Shown here: piece after piece, positions 25,679-33,890 of the stretch
How positions within the stretch are numbered: position 1 is the first letter of the stretch
Layout: the number at the start of each line of letters is the position of its first letter
Position numbers and translations under genes: made by a program
Assembly: GCA_000987045.1 (NCBI GenBank)
Contig: LAKY01000071.1
Location: 62,001 to 126,000, forward strand
Direction of reading: 5' to 3'
DNA length: 64,000 bases
Origin: Clostridiales bacterium PH28_bin88
GTDB taxonomy: Bacteria; Bacillota; PH28-bin88
Notes under the pieces: model-generated
Database searches by the model: none
What the model was told of the DNA's origin: nothing
Seen by the model: the letters and a program-made list of their open reading frames with translations, nothing else

Positions 25679-26862
25679 GCGGAAAAGCGACTTGTATCTA
25701 TACGCCGGAATTTATGCATTATGGCTTTGGGGACGAACACCCGTTCAACCCGTTGCGCCTAAGGTTATGGTGGGACTTACTGCAGTCCATGGGACTGGTT
25801 GGTGATGCGGATACGGTGATACCCCGCACGGCCACCAGGGAGGAACTGGTGACGGTACATGACGGCGCGTACCTGGCGGCGGTGGAAGCCGCGGGGGAAG
25901 CGGGGCGAGCGGTGCCGGGTGTGGAGCGGTACGACCTGGGTACCGAGGATAACCCTGTTTTTCCGGGAATGCACAAGGCCTCCGCCTTGGTGGTGGGGGC
26001 CACCTTGACGGCGGTGGAAGAGGTGATGGAAGGGCGGGCCGATCATGCCCTCAACATTGCCGGAGGGTTGCATCACGCGCGCCGTGACAGGGCGTCGGGT
26101 TTTTGCATATATAACGATGCGGCTGTAGCCATTGCTTACCTGCAGCGGCGTTACGGGGCGCGGGTAGCCTATGTGGATACGGACGCCCACCACGGAGACG
26201 GGGTACAGTGGGCCTTTTACGATGATTCCGATGTGTTGACCGTCTCCTTTCACGAGACCGGGCGCTATCTTTTTCCGGGGACCGGTGGGGTGCAGGAAGT
26301 GGGTACGGGAGAAGGGTATGGCTACAGCGTCAACATACCGTTAGAGGCCTTTACCGAGGACGATTCCTGGATAGAGGCGTTAAACAAGGTGCTTCCCGCC
26401 GCGCTGCGGGCTTTTAAACCGGATATCATTATCAGCCAGCACGGCTGTGACGGCCATCGCCTGGATCCCTTGACCCACCTGGCGGCGACCACCAGGACCT
26501 ATAAATACATCCCCGAACTGATCCACCGGTTGGCCCACGAAGTATCAGGTGGGCGGTGGGTAGCGGTAGGAGGAGGAGGGTACGATATCTGGCGGGTGGT
26601 TCCCAGGGCGTGGGCTCTGCTTTGGGGTGAAATGGCGGGGCGGGTGCTGCCACGGGAAATACCGGCATCCTGGCGAGAAAGGTGGCAGGGCCTCAGCCCG
26701 GTAACTCTCCCGCGGTACTTGGAGGATGAACCCGGCGCTTTCCCACCCATGCCCAGAAGGTTGGAGATTACTGAAAAGAATACCCTGACAGTAACCCGCC
26801 TGATGCAGAACCACCTGCTGCTGAACATGGTGTTTCCTGGCCTCACCGGGAAGGTGGATTAA
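25675..26862 (+). CDS. acuC: AcuC-type protein deacetylase (histone deacetylase superfamily)
   Basis: Zn-dependent class I-type deacylase of about 395 residues. The active-site signatures are GGLHHARRDRASGFCIYND near residue 140 (catalytic His-His), YVDTDAHHGDGVQ near residue 172 (Zn ligands Asp and His), and SQHGCDGHRLDPL near residue 258 (third ligand Asp). In Bacillus AcuC removes acetyl groups placed by AcuA and so reactivates acetyl-CoA synthetase. I chose the ATG at 25675, which overlaps the acuB stop, over the upstream in-frame ATG. Length is usual for AcuC. Confidence 0.9.
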   Translation: MSGKATCIYTPEFMHYGFGDEHPFNPLRLRLWWDLLQSMGLVGDADTVIPRTATREELVTVHDGAYLAAVEAAGEAGRAVPGVERYDLGTEDNPVFPGMHKASALVVGATLTAVEEVMEGRADHALNIAGGLHHARRDRASGFCIYNDAAVAIAYLQRRYGARVAYVDTDAHHGDGVQWAFYDDSDVLTVSFHETGRYLFPGTGGVQEVGTGEGYGYSVNIPLEAFTEDDSWIEALNKVLPAALRAFKPDIIISQHGCDGHRLDPLTHLAATTRTYKYIPELIHRLAHEVSGGRWVAVGGGGYDIWRVVPRAWALLWGEMAGRVLPREIPASWRERWQGLSPVTLPRYLEDEPGAFPPMPRRLEITEKNTLTVTRLMQNHLLLNMVFPGLTGKVD

Positions 26863-26920
26863 ACCGTTAATTATTGGAAAAATCTCAAATGTTTTAAGAT
26901 TTAATTCATTTTGTGATGGA

Positions 26921-26949
26921 TTGCACATTCTTTAATCTGCATATATAAT
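26921..26949 (+). promoter_or_regulatory. Sigma-A type promoter of acuA
   Basis: TTGCAC (26921-26926), 17-bp spacer, TATAAT (26944-26949). The predicted leader of about 130 nt before acuA carries no obvious riboswitch. Confidence 0.7.
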
Positions 26950-27087
26950 AAAGTCAGGAAAGCTGGTCAGGGGCTGAAAATCGGGAGCCGTTAAGGGGCT
27001 GGCAGTAGCAGCAAGCAAGCATAAAGCAACAATCTTGCATCCTGCCTCTTGTCTCCAGCTTCTTGATTTGGGGAAAGGGTGGTTTGA

Positions 27088-27756
27088 ATGCCGCGCAATC
27101 AATTACAGGGTACCGGGGAGCAAAGACCCGGGTATTCGAGCCACCAGAAGGTGTTATCCACTCATAGAGGCCTAATCGTGGTGACCGGACCGGTTTCCCC
27201 GGAGGAAATGACCGGCATGCAAATGGAAGAGGGACTGAAAGCGTTTCGCCCACCGGCAAGACAGAAACAAGCGCTGATGGAGATTGCCGATCTACCGGAA
27301 GGCAGGGTTTACATGGCCATTTCCGGTGAGACCATTGTGGGGTACGTTACCTTCCACGCACCGGAGGAATTTGAACGGTGGGGGCAGGGTGGCCTGAAAG
27401 AAATTATTGAGCTCGGAGCTATAGAAGTCAGTCCGGCCTGGCGCCATACCGGTACCGGAGCGGCGCTGTTGGAAGTGGCCTTTGGCGACGAGTGGGTGGA
27501 AGATCACATCGTTATTGCCTGCGAATACTGTTGGCACTGGGATTTAAAGGGAACCGGCCTCTCAATCTGGGAATACCGGCGCATGATGGAGCGGCTGTTA
27601 AGCCGCGTGGGTATGGACCCACAGGGTACAGACGACCCTGAGATTTGCGAGCATCCGGCCAATATGCTGGTGGTCCGGGTGGGCTCCCGGGTGGACACGG
27701 CTGCGGTTCAGGCCTTTGACATGTTGAGATACCAGAAAAACTGGATGTATGTATAA
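27088..27756 (+). CDS. acuA: AcuA-type GNAT protein acetyltransferase
   Basis: GNAT-fold acetyltransferase of 222 residues. The acetyl-CoA segment is IELGAIEVSPAWRHTGTGAALLEVAF near residues 110-135 (R/Q-x-x-G-x-G/A type loop), preceded by YMAISGETIVGYVTFHAP. Overall length and the C-terminal EHPANMLVVRVG region fit AcuA of Bacillus, which acetylates and inactivates acetyl-CoA synthetase. It has its own promoter and follows acuB-acuC by 225 bp, in contrast to the acuA-first order of Bacillus. The cluster implies post-translational control of acetate activation. A strong terminator follows. Confidence 0.8.
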   Translation: MPRNQLQGTGEQRPGYSSHQKVLSTHRGLIVVTGPVSPEEMTGMQMEEGLKAFRPPARQKQALMEIADLPEGRVYMAISGETIVGYVTFHAPEEFERWGQGGLKEIIELGAIEVSPAWRHTGTGAALLEVAFGDEWVEDHIVIACEYCWHWDLKGTGLSIWEYRRMMERLLSRVGMDPQGTDDPEICEHPANMLVVRVGSRVDTAAVQAFDMLRYQKNWMYV

Positions 27757-27770
27757 GGATGAATGGTGAA

Positions 27771-27797
27771 GGGCTATAAAAATTATAGCCCTTTTTT
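27771..27797 (+). terminator. Rho-independent terminator of acuA
   Basis: The 9-bp stem GGGCTATAA (27771-27779) and TTATAGCCC (27783-27791) is followed by a T-tract. Confidence 0.9.
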
Positions 27798-27904
27798 TGA
27801 TTCTTGAAGCCAACAACTTGAACCGGCATATTTCCCGGCCTGGTTGGCACAATACTAGTGGGCCGGCGAACACATCGGTGACAAAGGAGGAAGCCAGATA
27901 AATA

Positions 27905-28063
27905 ATGAAAAATATCCCGGAAAACGCCAGTAAAAGCTTCAAGTGTGACCGCTGCGGTCACATGTTTCCCGTAAAGGGTCAGGAAGGGGATTGCCCGGTA
28001 TGCGGTAACCATTGCACCCCCCAGGCTTGCCGGGTAGTGGATGCGTCCGATGAGGGCTATTAG
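27905..28063 (+). CDS. Small zinc-ribbon/rubredoxin-like protein
   Basis: A 52-residue ORF with an excellent ribosome site (AAAGGAGG at 27885-27892) and ATG start. CDRCGHMFP near residue 14 and CPVCGNHC near residue 30 give two CxxC knuckles, as in zinc ribbons. There is one more Cys downstream. Function unknown. It precedes another small zinc-ribbon gene by 90 bp. Confidence 0.65.
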   Translation: MKNIPENASKSFKCDRCGHMFPVKGQEGDCPVCGNHCTPQACRVVDASDEGY

Positions 28064-28153
28064 CAGCGCTGGGACAAGCTTCAGCTCTTGAACGTTATAG
28101 GCTAGATGTAAAGTATAACGTATTGTGGTCCTTCAGGAAGCGGGGTAGAAGCT

Positions 28154-28405
28154 GTGACGATGGTTTGCCCTGCCTGTAACGGCATCATCCCTTTGTCGCA
28201 TGTATGTCCCCGGTGCGGCAGTTTAATGGAAGATACCGGGCCGATCAGCCTGTTTTACGGTCCCTACAGTCCTTATGAGGACTTGGAGACCCTGGTGGCG
28301 GGGGATGGGAGCGGAGTACACGCCTGGGACCGGTGTATTCACCTCCTGGCATGCTCCAACTGCGGAACGGACCGCCGGGTGATGGTGGATTTAGTGACGC
28401 AGTAA
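28154..28405 (+). CDS. Small zinc-ribbon protein
   Basis: An 83-residue protein with CPACNGIIPLSHVCPRCGS at residues 5-23 (zinc ribbon) and a C-terminal CSNCGTDRRVMVD near residue 67. The middle is acidic and aromatic (FYGPYSPYEDLE). There is no signal or membrane segment. Conserved small proteins of this kind are frequent in clostridia, without known function. The GTG/ATG start region has only a weak Shine-Dalgarno site, so the exact start is uncertain. Confidence 0.6.
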   Translation: MTMVCPACNGIIPLSHVCPRCGSLMEDTGPISLFYGPYSPYEDLETLVAGDGSGVHAWDRCIHLLACSNCGTDRRVMVDLVTQ

Positions 28406-28417
28406 GACCTTCTTTTT

Positions 28418-28978
28418 TTACGATTCGGTTGGATGCGGGTAAGCCAACTCGACGGGCAGTCCCTCTCTCACCCGTTGCCGGGAATCAAATTCCACCAGGT
28501 CCCGAATTAAGGGGCTAGTCAGGAGACGTTCCCATACCCGGCGGACATTTTCCGCGAATTCCGGACGTAGCGTGATGCGCCCGGTGATAATCGGACAACT
28601 GTACGGGAGACTGAGGGTTTCCCAGATCAGTACCAGGGATCCGCCCGGTGTCAAGTGCGGGGCCAGGGGGAAGGTGCGGCACTGGATCGGGCGTTTCTCC
28701 CGGGGACAATCCCGGCGGCAGCGGACAAAGTACGTAGTTCCCGACCAACTGGGAGGAAAATCATAGTCTTCCACCCGGTGTTCCTCCCAATCCAGCCAAT
28801 CCTCCTGCCTGGAAAACATAGCCTCTTCGCCCGGCAAGAGGTACATGCCCAACCCGCTGTCCTTCTGCCCACAGCAAGCCTTGTGACACAGCAAGCCGCA
28901 GTCCCCTTCCAGGGGGGTTACCCGGTCCAACAGCCGGTAGAGTTCCTCGTATACTTTTCGGCCGAGAACATCCTCCAT
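28418..28978 (-). CDS. YkgJ-like cysteine-cluster protein
   Basis: Protein of 186 residues with CGLLCHKACCG near residue 27 and a second group (RCRRDCPREKRPIQCRTFP) near residues 86-104. The pattern Cx3C...RP.CR.FPL is that of the YkgJ-type family, thought to bind Zn or Fe-S. It is convergent with the zinc-ribbon gene (12 bp between stops) and divergent from the sensor kinase. Biological role unknown. Confidence 0.65.
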   Translation of the reverse strand: MEDVLGRKVYEELYRLLDRVTPLEGDCGLLCHKACCGQKDSGLGMYLLPGEEAMFSRQEDWLDWEEHRVEDYDFPPSWSGTTYFVRCRRDCPREKRPIQCRTFPLAPHLTPGGSLVLIWETLSLPYSCPIITGRITLRPEFAENVRRVWERLLTSPLIRDLVEFDSRQRVREGLPVELAYPHPTES

Positions 28979-29259
28979 TTAAGTCACCACCGGTAACACT
29001 TTACGCGAGGCCCGATGGAATAATTCGTGCCTTGACTGTAATTATCCTTCCCACGAGATTCAGCCACCGGTATCCCTTCCCAGGAATTAACCTACCCTCC
29101 ATTTTTCCACAAAAGGGAATTTTCCATCAATGTCGAACTTGCACCAACAGAAAGTGTAATTTCTGTGGCATCAGCGCAACTTTGACCTCTGCCGTCACTA
29201 ATGCTCGGCACAAGTCAAGTTTTCTTTATCACACTATTAACGGCCAAGTGGTGAGGACT

Positions 29260-30849
29260 ATGAAGATCTTCAGCAAGCCTATAAAAATACAGAACAAGAT
29301 CACTTTACTTTCCTTTGGCTTAGTTCTATTGTCTGTTTTGATCGGAGGCGCCACACTGGTAGAAAATTTTTACCGTACCACAGAAAGGGAAATCGGTTCC
29401 AGGGCGCTGGCTATCGCCAGGACGCTGGCGCAGATGGAATCCATTCAGAACGCTGTGGGTAAACCCGGCGGGGCTGAGGTTATCCAGCCTATCGCGGAAA
29501 AGATTCGCCTGGCCACCAACGTGGAGTACATAGTGGTGTTTGATATGCAGAAAATCCGCTATTCCCATCCGGTGCAGAAGTATATCGGTCAAACCTTCGT
29601 GGGCGGGGATGAAGACCGGGCGCTGGCCAATCACGAGTACATTTCCAGGGCGGAAGGGGTGTTGGGCCCTTCGGTCAGGGCTTTCGTGCCGATCAAGACG
29701 GACGAAGGGACCAAACAGGTAGGGGTGGTGGTGGTAGGTGTGCTCACGCCCACCTTTACCCGCTTACTCCACGAGATTCGCTTCCGGCTTTATCTTTCCC
29801 TGGTGGCCGGGCTGGCGGTGGGCTTTGTGGGATCGGTGGTCCTGGCCCGGAATATCAAGCGGGCCATGTTCGATATGGAACCGGTGGAAATCGCCCGCCT
29901 GCTGGAGGAGAGGGTAGCGGTATTCCATTCCATCGGGGAAGGGATCATAGCCATTGACCACGAGAACAGGGTAACCATCATCAATGACGAAGCCAAACGG
30001 ATCATGGGGATTGAGGAAGAGGTTGTCGGAAGGCCCATCCAGGAGGTCATACCCGATTCGCATCTGCCCTATATCGTAGCCACCGGAGTATCGGAATATG
30101 ACAGGGAGCGCCTGTTAAACCGGACCACCATATTAGCCAATCGATTCCCCATCCGGGTAAAGGGGGAGATTGTGGGGGCAGTGGCCACGTTCCGGGATAA
30201 GACGGAGGTGGCCAAACTGGCCGAGGAACTGACGGGTGTAAAAAAGTTTATTGAAGCCTTGCGTGTGCAGAATCATGAACATATGAACAAGCTGCATACC
30301 ATCGCCGGGCTGATCCAGTTGAAAAAGTACCAGGAGGCGGTGGATTACATCTTTGCTGTTACGGAAGAGCAAGAGGAGTTGACCCAATTCCTGACTGAAA
30401 GGATCCGTGACTACAGGGTGGCGGGAATCCTGCTTGGCAAGTACAGCCGCGCCAAAGAACTGCACATGGAACTGGAAATTGCCAGGGAGAGCAGCCTAAG
30501 GCGCTTGCCCCGGGGGCTGGACAGCAGCGCCATGGTGATCATTATCGGAAACCTGCTCGAAAATGCCATGGAGGCGGTGCAAGGTCTTCCGCCCGGAAGG
30601 AGAAAGGTCCGGTGCTCGTTGAAAGAAAGCCCCGGCTGCTTGCATCTTTTGGTAGAGGATCAAGGGCTGGGAATCCCGGAGAGTATTCAGGAGACGGTTT
30701 TTCAGAAAGGTTTTTCGACTAAAGGTCGTACCGGTAGGGGGTTTGGGCTGGCCCTGGTGAAGGAATACGTGGAACTGGCTGGAGGTTGTATTTCCATCCG
30801 GTCGAGACAGGGAGAGGGGACCAGGGTGGAGATAGACTTGCCTGTCTGA
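29260..30849 (+). CDS. DctS/CitA-type sensor histidine kinase
   Basis: Membrane sensor kinase of about 529 residues. TM1 (about 14-36), an extracytoplasmic Cache-type domain (about 37-180) with SHPVQKYIGQTFVGGDE, TM2 (about 182-206), a PAS domain (about 222-320), a short phosphoacceptor segment with HEHMNKLHTIAGLIQL near residue 340, and an ATPase domain (N box NLLENAMEAV, G boxes DQGLGIPES and GRGFGLAL). This is the CitA/DcuS/DctS class that senses C4-dicarboxylates or citrate. I chose ATG 29260; the frame extends upstream without a sensible start. A response regulator follows after 29 bp. Confidence 0.88.
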   Translation: MKIFSKPIKIQNKITLLSFGLVLLSVLIGGATLVENFYRTTEREIGSRALAIARTLAQMESIQNAVGKPGGAEVIQPIAEKIRLATNVEYIVVFDMQKIRYSHPVQKYIGQTFVGGDEDRALANHEYISRAEGVLGPSVRAFVPIKTDEGTKQVGVVVVGVLTPTFTRLLHEIRFRLYLSLVAGLAVGFVGSVVLARNIKRAMFDMEPVEIARLLEERVAVFHSIGEGIIAIDHENRVTIINDEAKRIMGIEEEVVGRPIQEVIPDSHLPYIVATGVSEYDRERLLNRTTILANRFPIRVKGEIVGAVATFRDKTEVAKLAEELTGVKKFIEALRVQNHEHMNKLHTIAGLIQLKKYQEAVDYIFAVTEEQEELTQFLTERIRDYRVAGILLGKYSRAKELHMELEIARESSLRRLPRGLDSSAMVIIIGNLLENAMEAVQGLPPGRRKVRCSLKESPGCLHLLVEDQGLGIPESIQETVFQKGFSTKGRTGRGFGLALVKEYVELAGGCISIRSRQGEGTRVEIDLPV

Positions 30850-30878
30850 TTCGGTGTGATTAGAAAGGGGGGTGAATT

Positions 30879-31556
30879 ATGGACTTAATCCGCACGCTGG
30901 TGGTGGAGGACGACCCCATGGTGGTGGAGATCCACCGGCAATACATTGAAAATGTGGAGGGCTTTACGGTACTGGGCGCCGCGGAAACTGCCGCGGATGC
31001 CTTGCGTTTAGTACAGGAACTGCAGCCGGAACTGGTGGTGTTGGATGTTTACCTGCCCGATATGGACGGCCTGCAGACGCTGCAAGAGATCCGTCGCAGG
31101 CAGGCGCCCACGGATGTAATCCTGGTAACCGCAGCCCGCGACGCTGAGTCTATCCAGGAGGCTTTTCGTTATGGCGCGGTGGACTACATTATCAAGCCGT
31201 TTAAGTTTGAACGCATCAAAAACGCGCTGGAAAACTACCGGGCGGTCAGAGAAAAGTTAAAGGAAAAGGAGTCACTGGATCAGGAAGAGATTGACGGGCT
31301 GAACGTCACCAAACTTCGTGCCAGTGAAAGTCTGCCCAAGGGTCTGACGGAGATTACCCAGAAGCAGGTCCTGCTGTACGTCCTCAATTCACCGGAACCG
31401 GTATCCGCGGAGAAAGTAGCGGAAGGGATCGGGCTTTCCAGGGTAACCGCCCGCCGTTACCTCGACCACTTAGAGAAGTCAGGCAAGTTGCTGCTGGAGA
31501 TCCAGTACGGCTCGGTAGGAAGGCCGGTCAACAGGTACAGGGTTAAACCAGCCTAA
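30879..31556 (+). CDS. CitB/DcuR-type response regulator
   Basis: Response regulator of 225 residues: receiver domain (1-120) with phospho-acceptor Asp in LVVLDVYLPDMDG near residue 55 and Lys in DYIIKPFKFERI near residue 107, then a helix-turn-helix output domain (PVSAEKVAEGIGLSRVTARRYLDHLE near residue 175), typical of CitB/DcuR. The partner is the kinase just upstream. Likely target is the following dctP-like gene or a distant carboxylate transporter. Confidence 0.88.
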   Translation: MDLIRTLVVEDDPMVVEIHRQYIENVEGFTVLGAAETAADALRLVQELQPELVVLDVYLPDMDGLQTLQEIRRRQAPTDVILVTAARDAESIQEAFRYGAVDYIIKPFKFERIKNALENYRAVREKLKEKESLDQEEIDGLNVTKLRASESLPKGLTEITQKQVLLYVLNSPEPVSAEKVAEGIGLSRVTARRYLDHLEKSGKLLLEIQYGSVGRPVNRYRVKPA

Positions 31557-31584
31557 CATATAGAAATAGTCACAGGAAGCGCAG

Positions 31585-32649
31585 GTGGGTGGGGTGAAGC
31601 TTTGCCGGATTGTTGGCCTATGTATGTTGCTGGTTACCTTGGTAACCGGGCTCATTGGTTGTGGGGGAAGGGCCAGAGACGCGGAGCAGGTGGACAGGGA
31701 TGAACGCATTGTCATCAAGTTTTCCCACGTGGTGGCGGAAAATACCCCCAAGGGCCTGGCGGCGCAACGCTTTGCGCAACTGGTAGCCCAGCGCACCGCG
31801 GGTAGGGTAGAGGTGCAGGTTTACCCAAATTCCCGGCTGTACAAGGACGGAGAAGAAATGGATGCCCTGCTGGATGGTAGGATCCAGATGATCGCTCCCG
31901 CGACCTCTAAACTCAGCGAGTGGTTTCCCCAGTGGCAGTTATTTGATCTCCCCTTTCTTTATTCCAATGAAGAAGAAATTCACCGCTTGACCGACGGCCC
32001 GGTGGGGATGTCCTTGATGGAACTGTTGAAGAGTCGAAACATGTTGGGCCTGGCCATGTGGGACAACGGGTTCAAGGTGATGAGCGGGAATAGACCGCTG
32101 CTGGAAGTGGAAGACTTCAAGGGAATGCGTTTCAGGATCATGCCCAGTAAAGTACTGGCAGCCCAGTTTCAACGTCTTGGCGCCTGGACCCTGGCGCTTC
32201 CCTTCGACCAGGTATACGGAGCGCTGGAAACCGGGATGGTTGAGGGAACGGAGAATACGCCATCCAACATTTACAGCAAGAAATTTCATGAGAAGCAATC
32301 CCACTTGACGGTGTCCAACCATGGTTATATCGGGTATGCAGTGATCACCAACAGAGAGTTCTGGGAAGGGCTACCTCCGGATATCCGCCAGATACTGGAA
32401 GACACCATGGCCGAGGTCACCGCCTGGGAGCGGGATATTGCAGACCAGCAAAACATTGCTGACCTGGAGGCCATCAGGCAGGCGGGTACTACGGAGGTTC
32501 ACGAACTTTCTCCTGAGCAGCGGGAGGCCTGGAAAGCTGCGATGCTTCCCGTCTGGGACCAGTTTAGCGACGTCATCGGAGCCGGATTATTGGAAGCTGT
32601 GGAAAGTGTGATGAAACTGCAAGAGCCTTCGGCATACAGTAACGAATAA
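31585..32649 (+). CDS. TRAP-type substrate-binding lipoprotein (DctP family), orphan
   Basis: Solute-binding protein of 354 residues with a lipoprotein signal (LVTLVTGLIGC, Cys near residue 26) and DctP features: FSHVVAENTPKGLAAQRFA, the carboxylate-binding Arg region FKGMRFRIMPSKV near residue 175 and VEGTENTPSNIYS near residue 215. The GTG at 31594 is an alternative start. DctQ/DctM membrane subunits, nearly always adjacent, are absent: queG follows. It may serve as the periplasmic co-sensor of the adjacent DctS-like kinase. Confidence 0.85.
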   Translation: MGGVKLCRIVGLCMLLVTLVTGLIGCGGRARDAEQVDRDERIVIKFSHVVAENTPKGLAAQRFAQLVAQRTAGRVEVQVYPNSRLYKDGEEMDALLDGRIQMIAPATSKLSEWFPQWQLFDLPFLYSNEEEIHRLTDGPVGMSLMELLKSRNMLGLAMWDNGFKVMSGNRPLLEVEDFKGMRFRIMPSKVLAAQFQRLGAWTLALPFDQVYGALETGMVEGTENTPSNIYSKKFHEKQSHLTVSNHGYIGYAVITNREFWEGLPPDIRQILEDTMAEVTAWERDIADQQNIADLEAIRQAGTTEVHELSPEQREAWKAAMLPVWDQFSDVIGAGLLEAVESVMKLQEPSAYSNE

Positions 32650-32663
32650 CAAAGGGGGGAAGG

Positions 32664-33773
32664 ATGATGTCTTTAACCCTCGATTTAAGAGCCTACGCCC
32701 ATGAACTGGGCATTCCACTGGTGGGGATCACCTCTGCGGAACCCTTCCTGGACCTCCGGGAAATCTTAATCCGGCGCCGGTCGGCCGGTAAACAGTGTCC
32801 TTTCGAATACGATGATATAGAAAAAAGATGTGACCCCCGGCTGGTACTGCCGGGGGCACGGTCTATCGTGGCCGTAGGTATTCCTTACCTTTCGAAGCCG
32901 GTGCCCATCCCCGGGAACGCGCCCAGGGGGCGGATCGCCAGGGTGGCCTGGGGGCAGGATTACCACCGGGTGGTGGGGGAGGCCCTGGAGAAACTGGCGC
33001 GGTTTTTACGAAAACACTGCCCCGGGATGGAGTATCGCTCCATGGTAGACACCGGCCCTCTGGCCGACCGGGCGGTGGCCCGCCGGGCAGGGATCGGGTG
33101 GCAGGGGAAGAATTGTGCGATCATTACGAAACCGCTGGGCTCCTGGCTTTTTCTCGGAGAAATGCTGACCAGTCTACCGTTAGAACCTGACCCGCCGGTG
33201 GAAAAAGACTGCGGGGAATGTACCCGCTGCCTGAAAGCTTGTCCTACCGGGGCATTGGCAAGCCCGTACAACATCGACCCCCACCAGTGCCTATCCTACA
33301 TCACCCAGGCCAGGGGGTTCATCCCCGGGGAGTTCCGGCACTTAATGGGCAACAGGATTTACGGCTGTGACGCCTGTCAGGAGGCGTGCCCACACAACCG
33401 GGAAGCCGGTAAGGACGGTCACCCGGCCTTCCTCCCTGCGGGAGACTGTCACGTTCCCAACCTGACGGAGTTGCTGCACATGTCAAAAGACGAATTCGCC
33501 AGGCAATATGCGTCCACCTCGGCGGGGTGGTGCGGGCGCCAGGTGCTGCGGCGTAATGCCGCTGTAGCCCTGGGCAATACGGGTGACCCGGACGCAGTTC
33601 CTTCCCTGGTTGCCGCCCTGGAAGACCCTTCCCCGGTGTTGCGGGGGCACGCCGCGTGGGCATTGGGGCGGATTGGCGGGACTGTGGCCAAAACGGCTCT
33701 CCAAAGTGCCAGGGCGAAAGAAAATGACCCACTGGTTGAGGCGGAGATTCGCCATGCACTGGAAACCGTTTAG
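32664..33773 (+). CDS. queG: Epoxyqueuosine reductase
   Basis: Cobalamin- and Fe-S-dependent enzyme of 369 residues that makes queuosine from epoxyqueuosine in tRNA. Two [4Fe-4S] motifs are CGECTRCLKACPTGAL near residue 180 and CDACQEACPHN near residue 235, after the cobalamin/active-site region with VDTGPLADRAVARRAGIGWQG near residue 130. The C-terminus (about 285-365) has HEAT-like repeats (AVALGNTGDPDAVPSLVAAL, AAWALGRIGG). It starts 14 bp after the dctP-like gene, probably in the same transcript. Confidence 0.92.
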   Translation: MMSLTLDLRAYAHELGIPLVGITSAEPFLDLREILIRRRSAGKQCPFEYDDIEKRCDPRLVLPGARSIVAVGIPYLSKPVPIPGNAPRGRIARVAWGQDYHRVVGEALEKLARFLRKHCPGMEYRSMVDTGPLADRAVARRAGIGWQGKNCAIITKPLGSWLFLGEMLTSLPLEPDPPVEKDCGECTRCLKACPTGALASPYNIDPHQCLSYITQARGFIPGEFRHLMGNRIYGCDACQEACPHNREAGKDGHPAFLPAGDCHVPNLTELLHMSKDEFARQYASTSAGWCGRQVLRRNAAVALGNTGDPDAVPSLVAALEDPSPVLRGHAAWALGRIGGTVAKTALQSARAKENDPLVEAEIRHALETV

Positions 33774-33890
33774 CAGCCCATGCAGCACCATGGAACAATT
33801 TGTACTGCCGCTAGCCTGAAACTTATAAATCTGAACCAATAAAAGAATACTATTCACTAAGGATCCCTTGTGATTCGAGGTGAGTATCCC

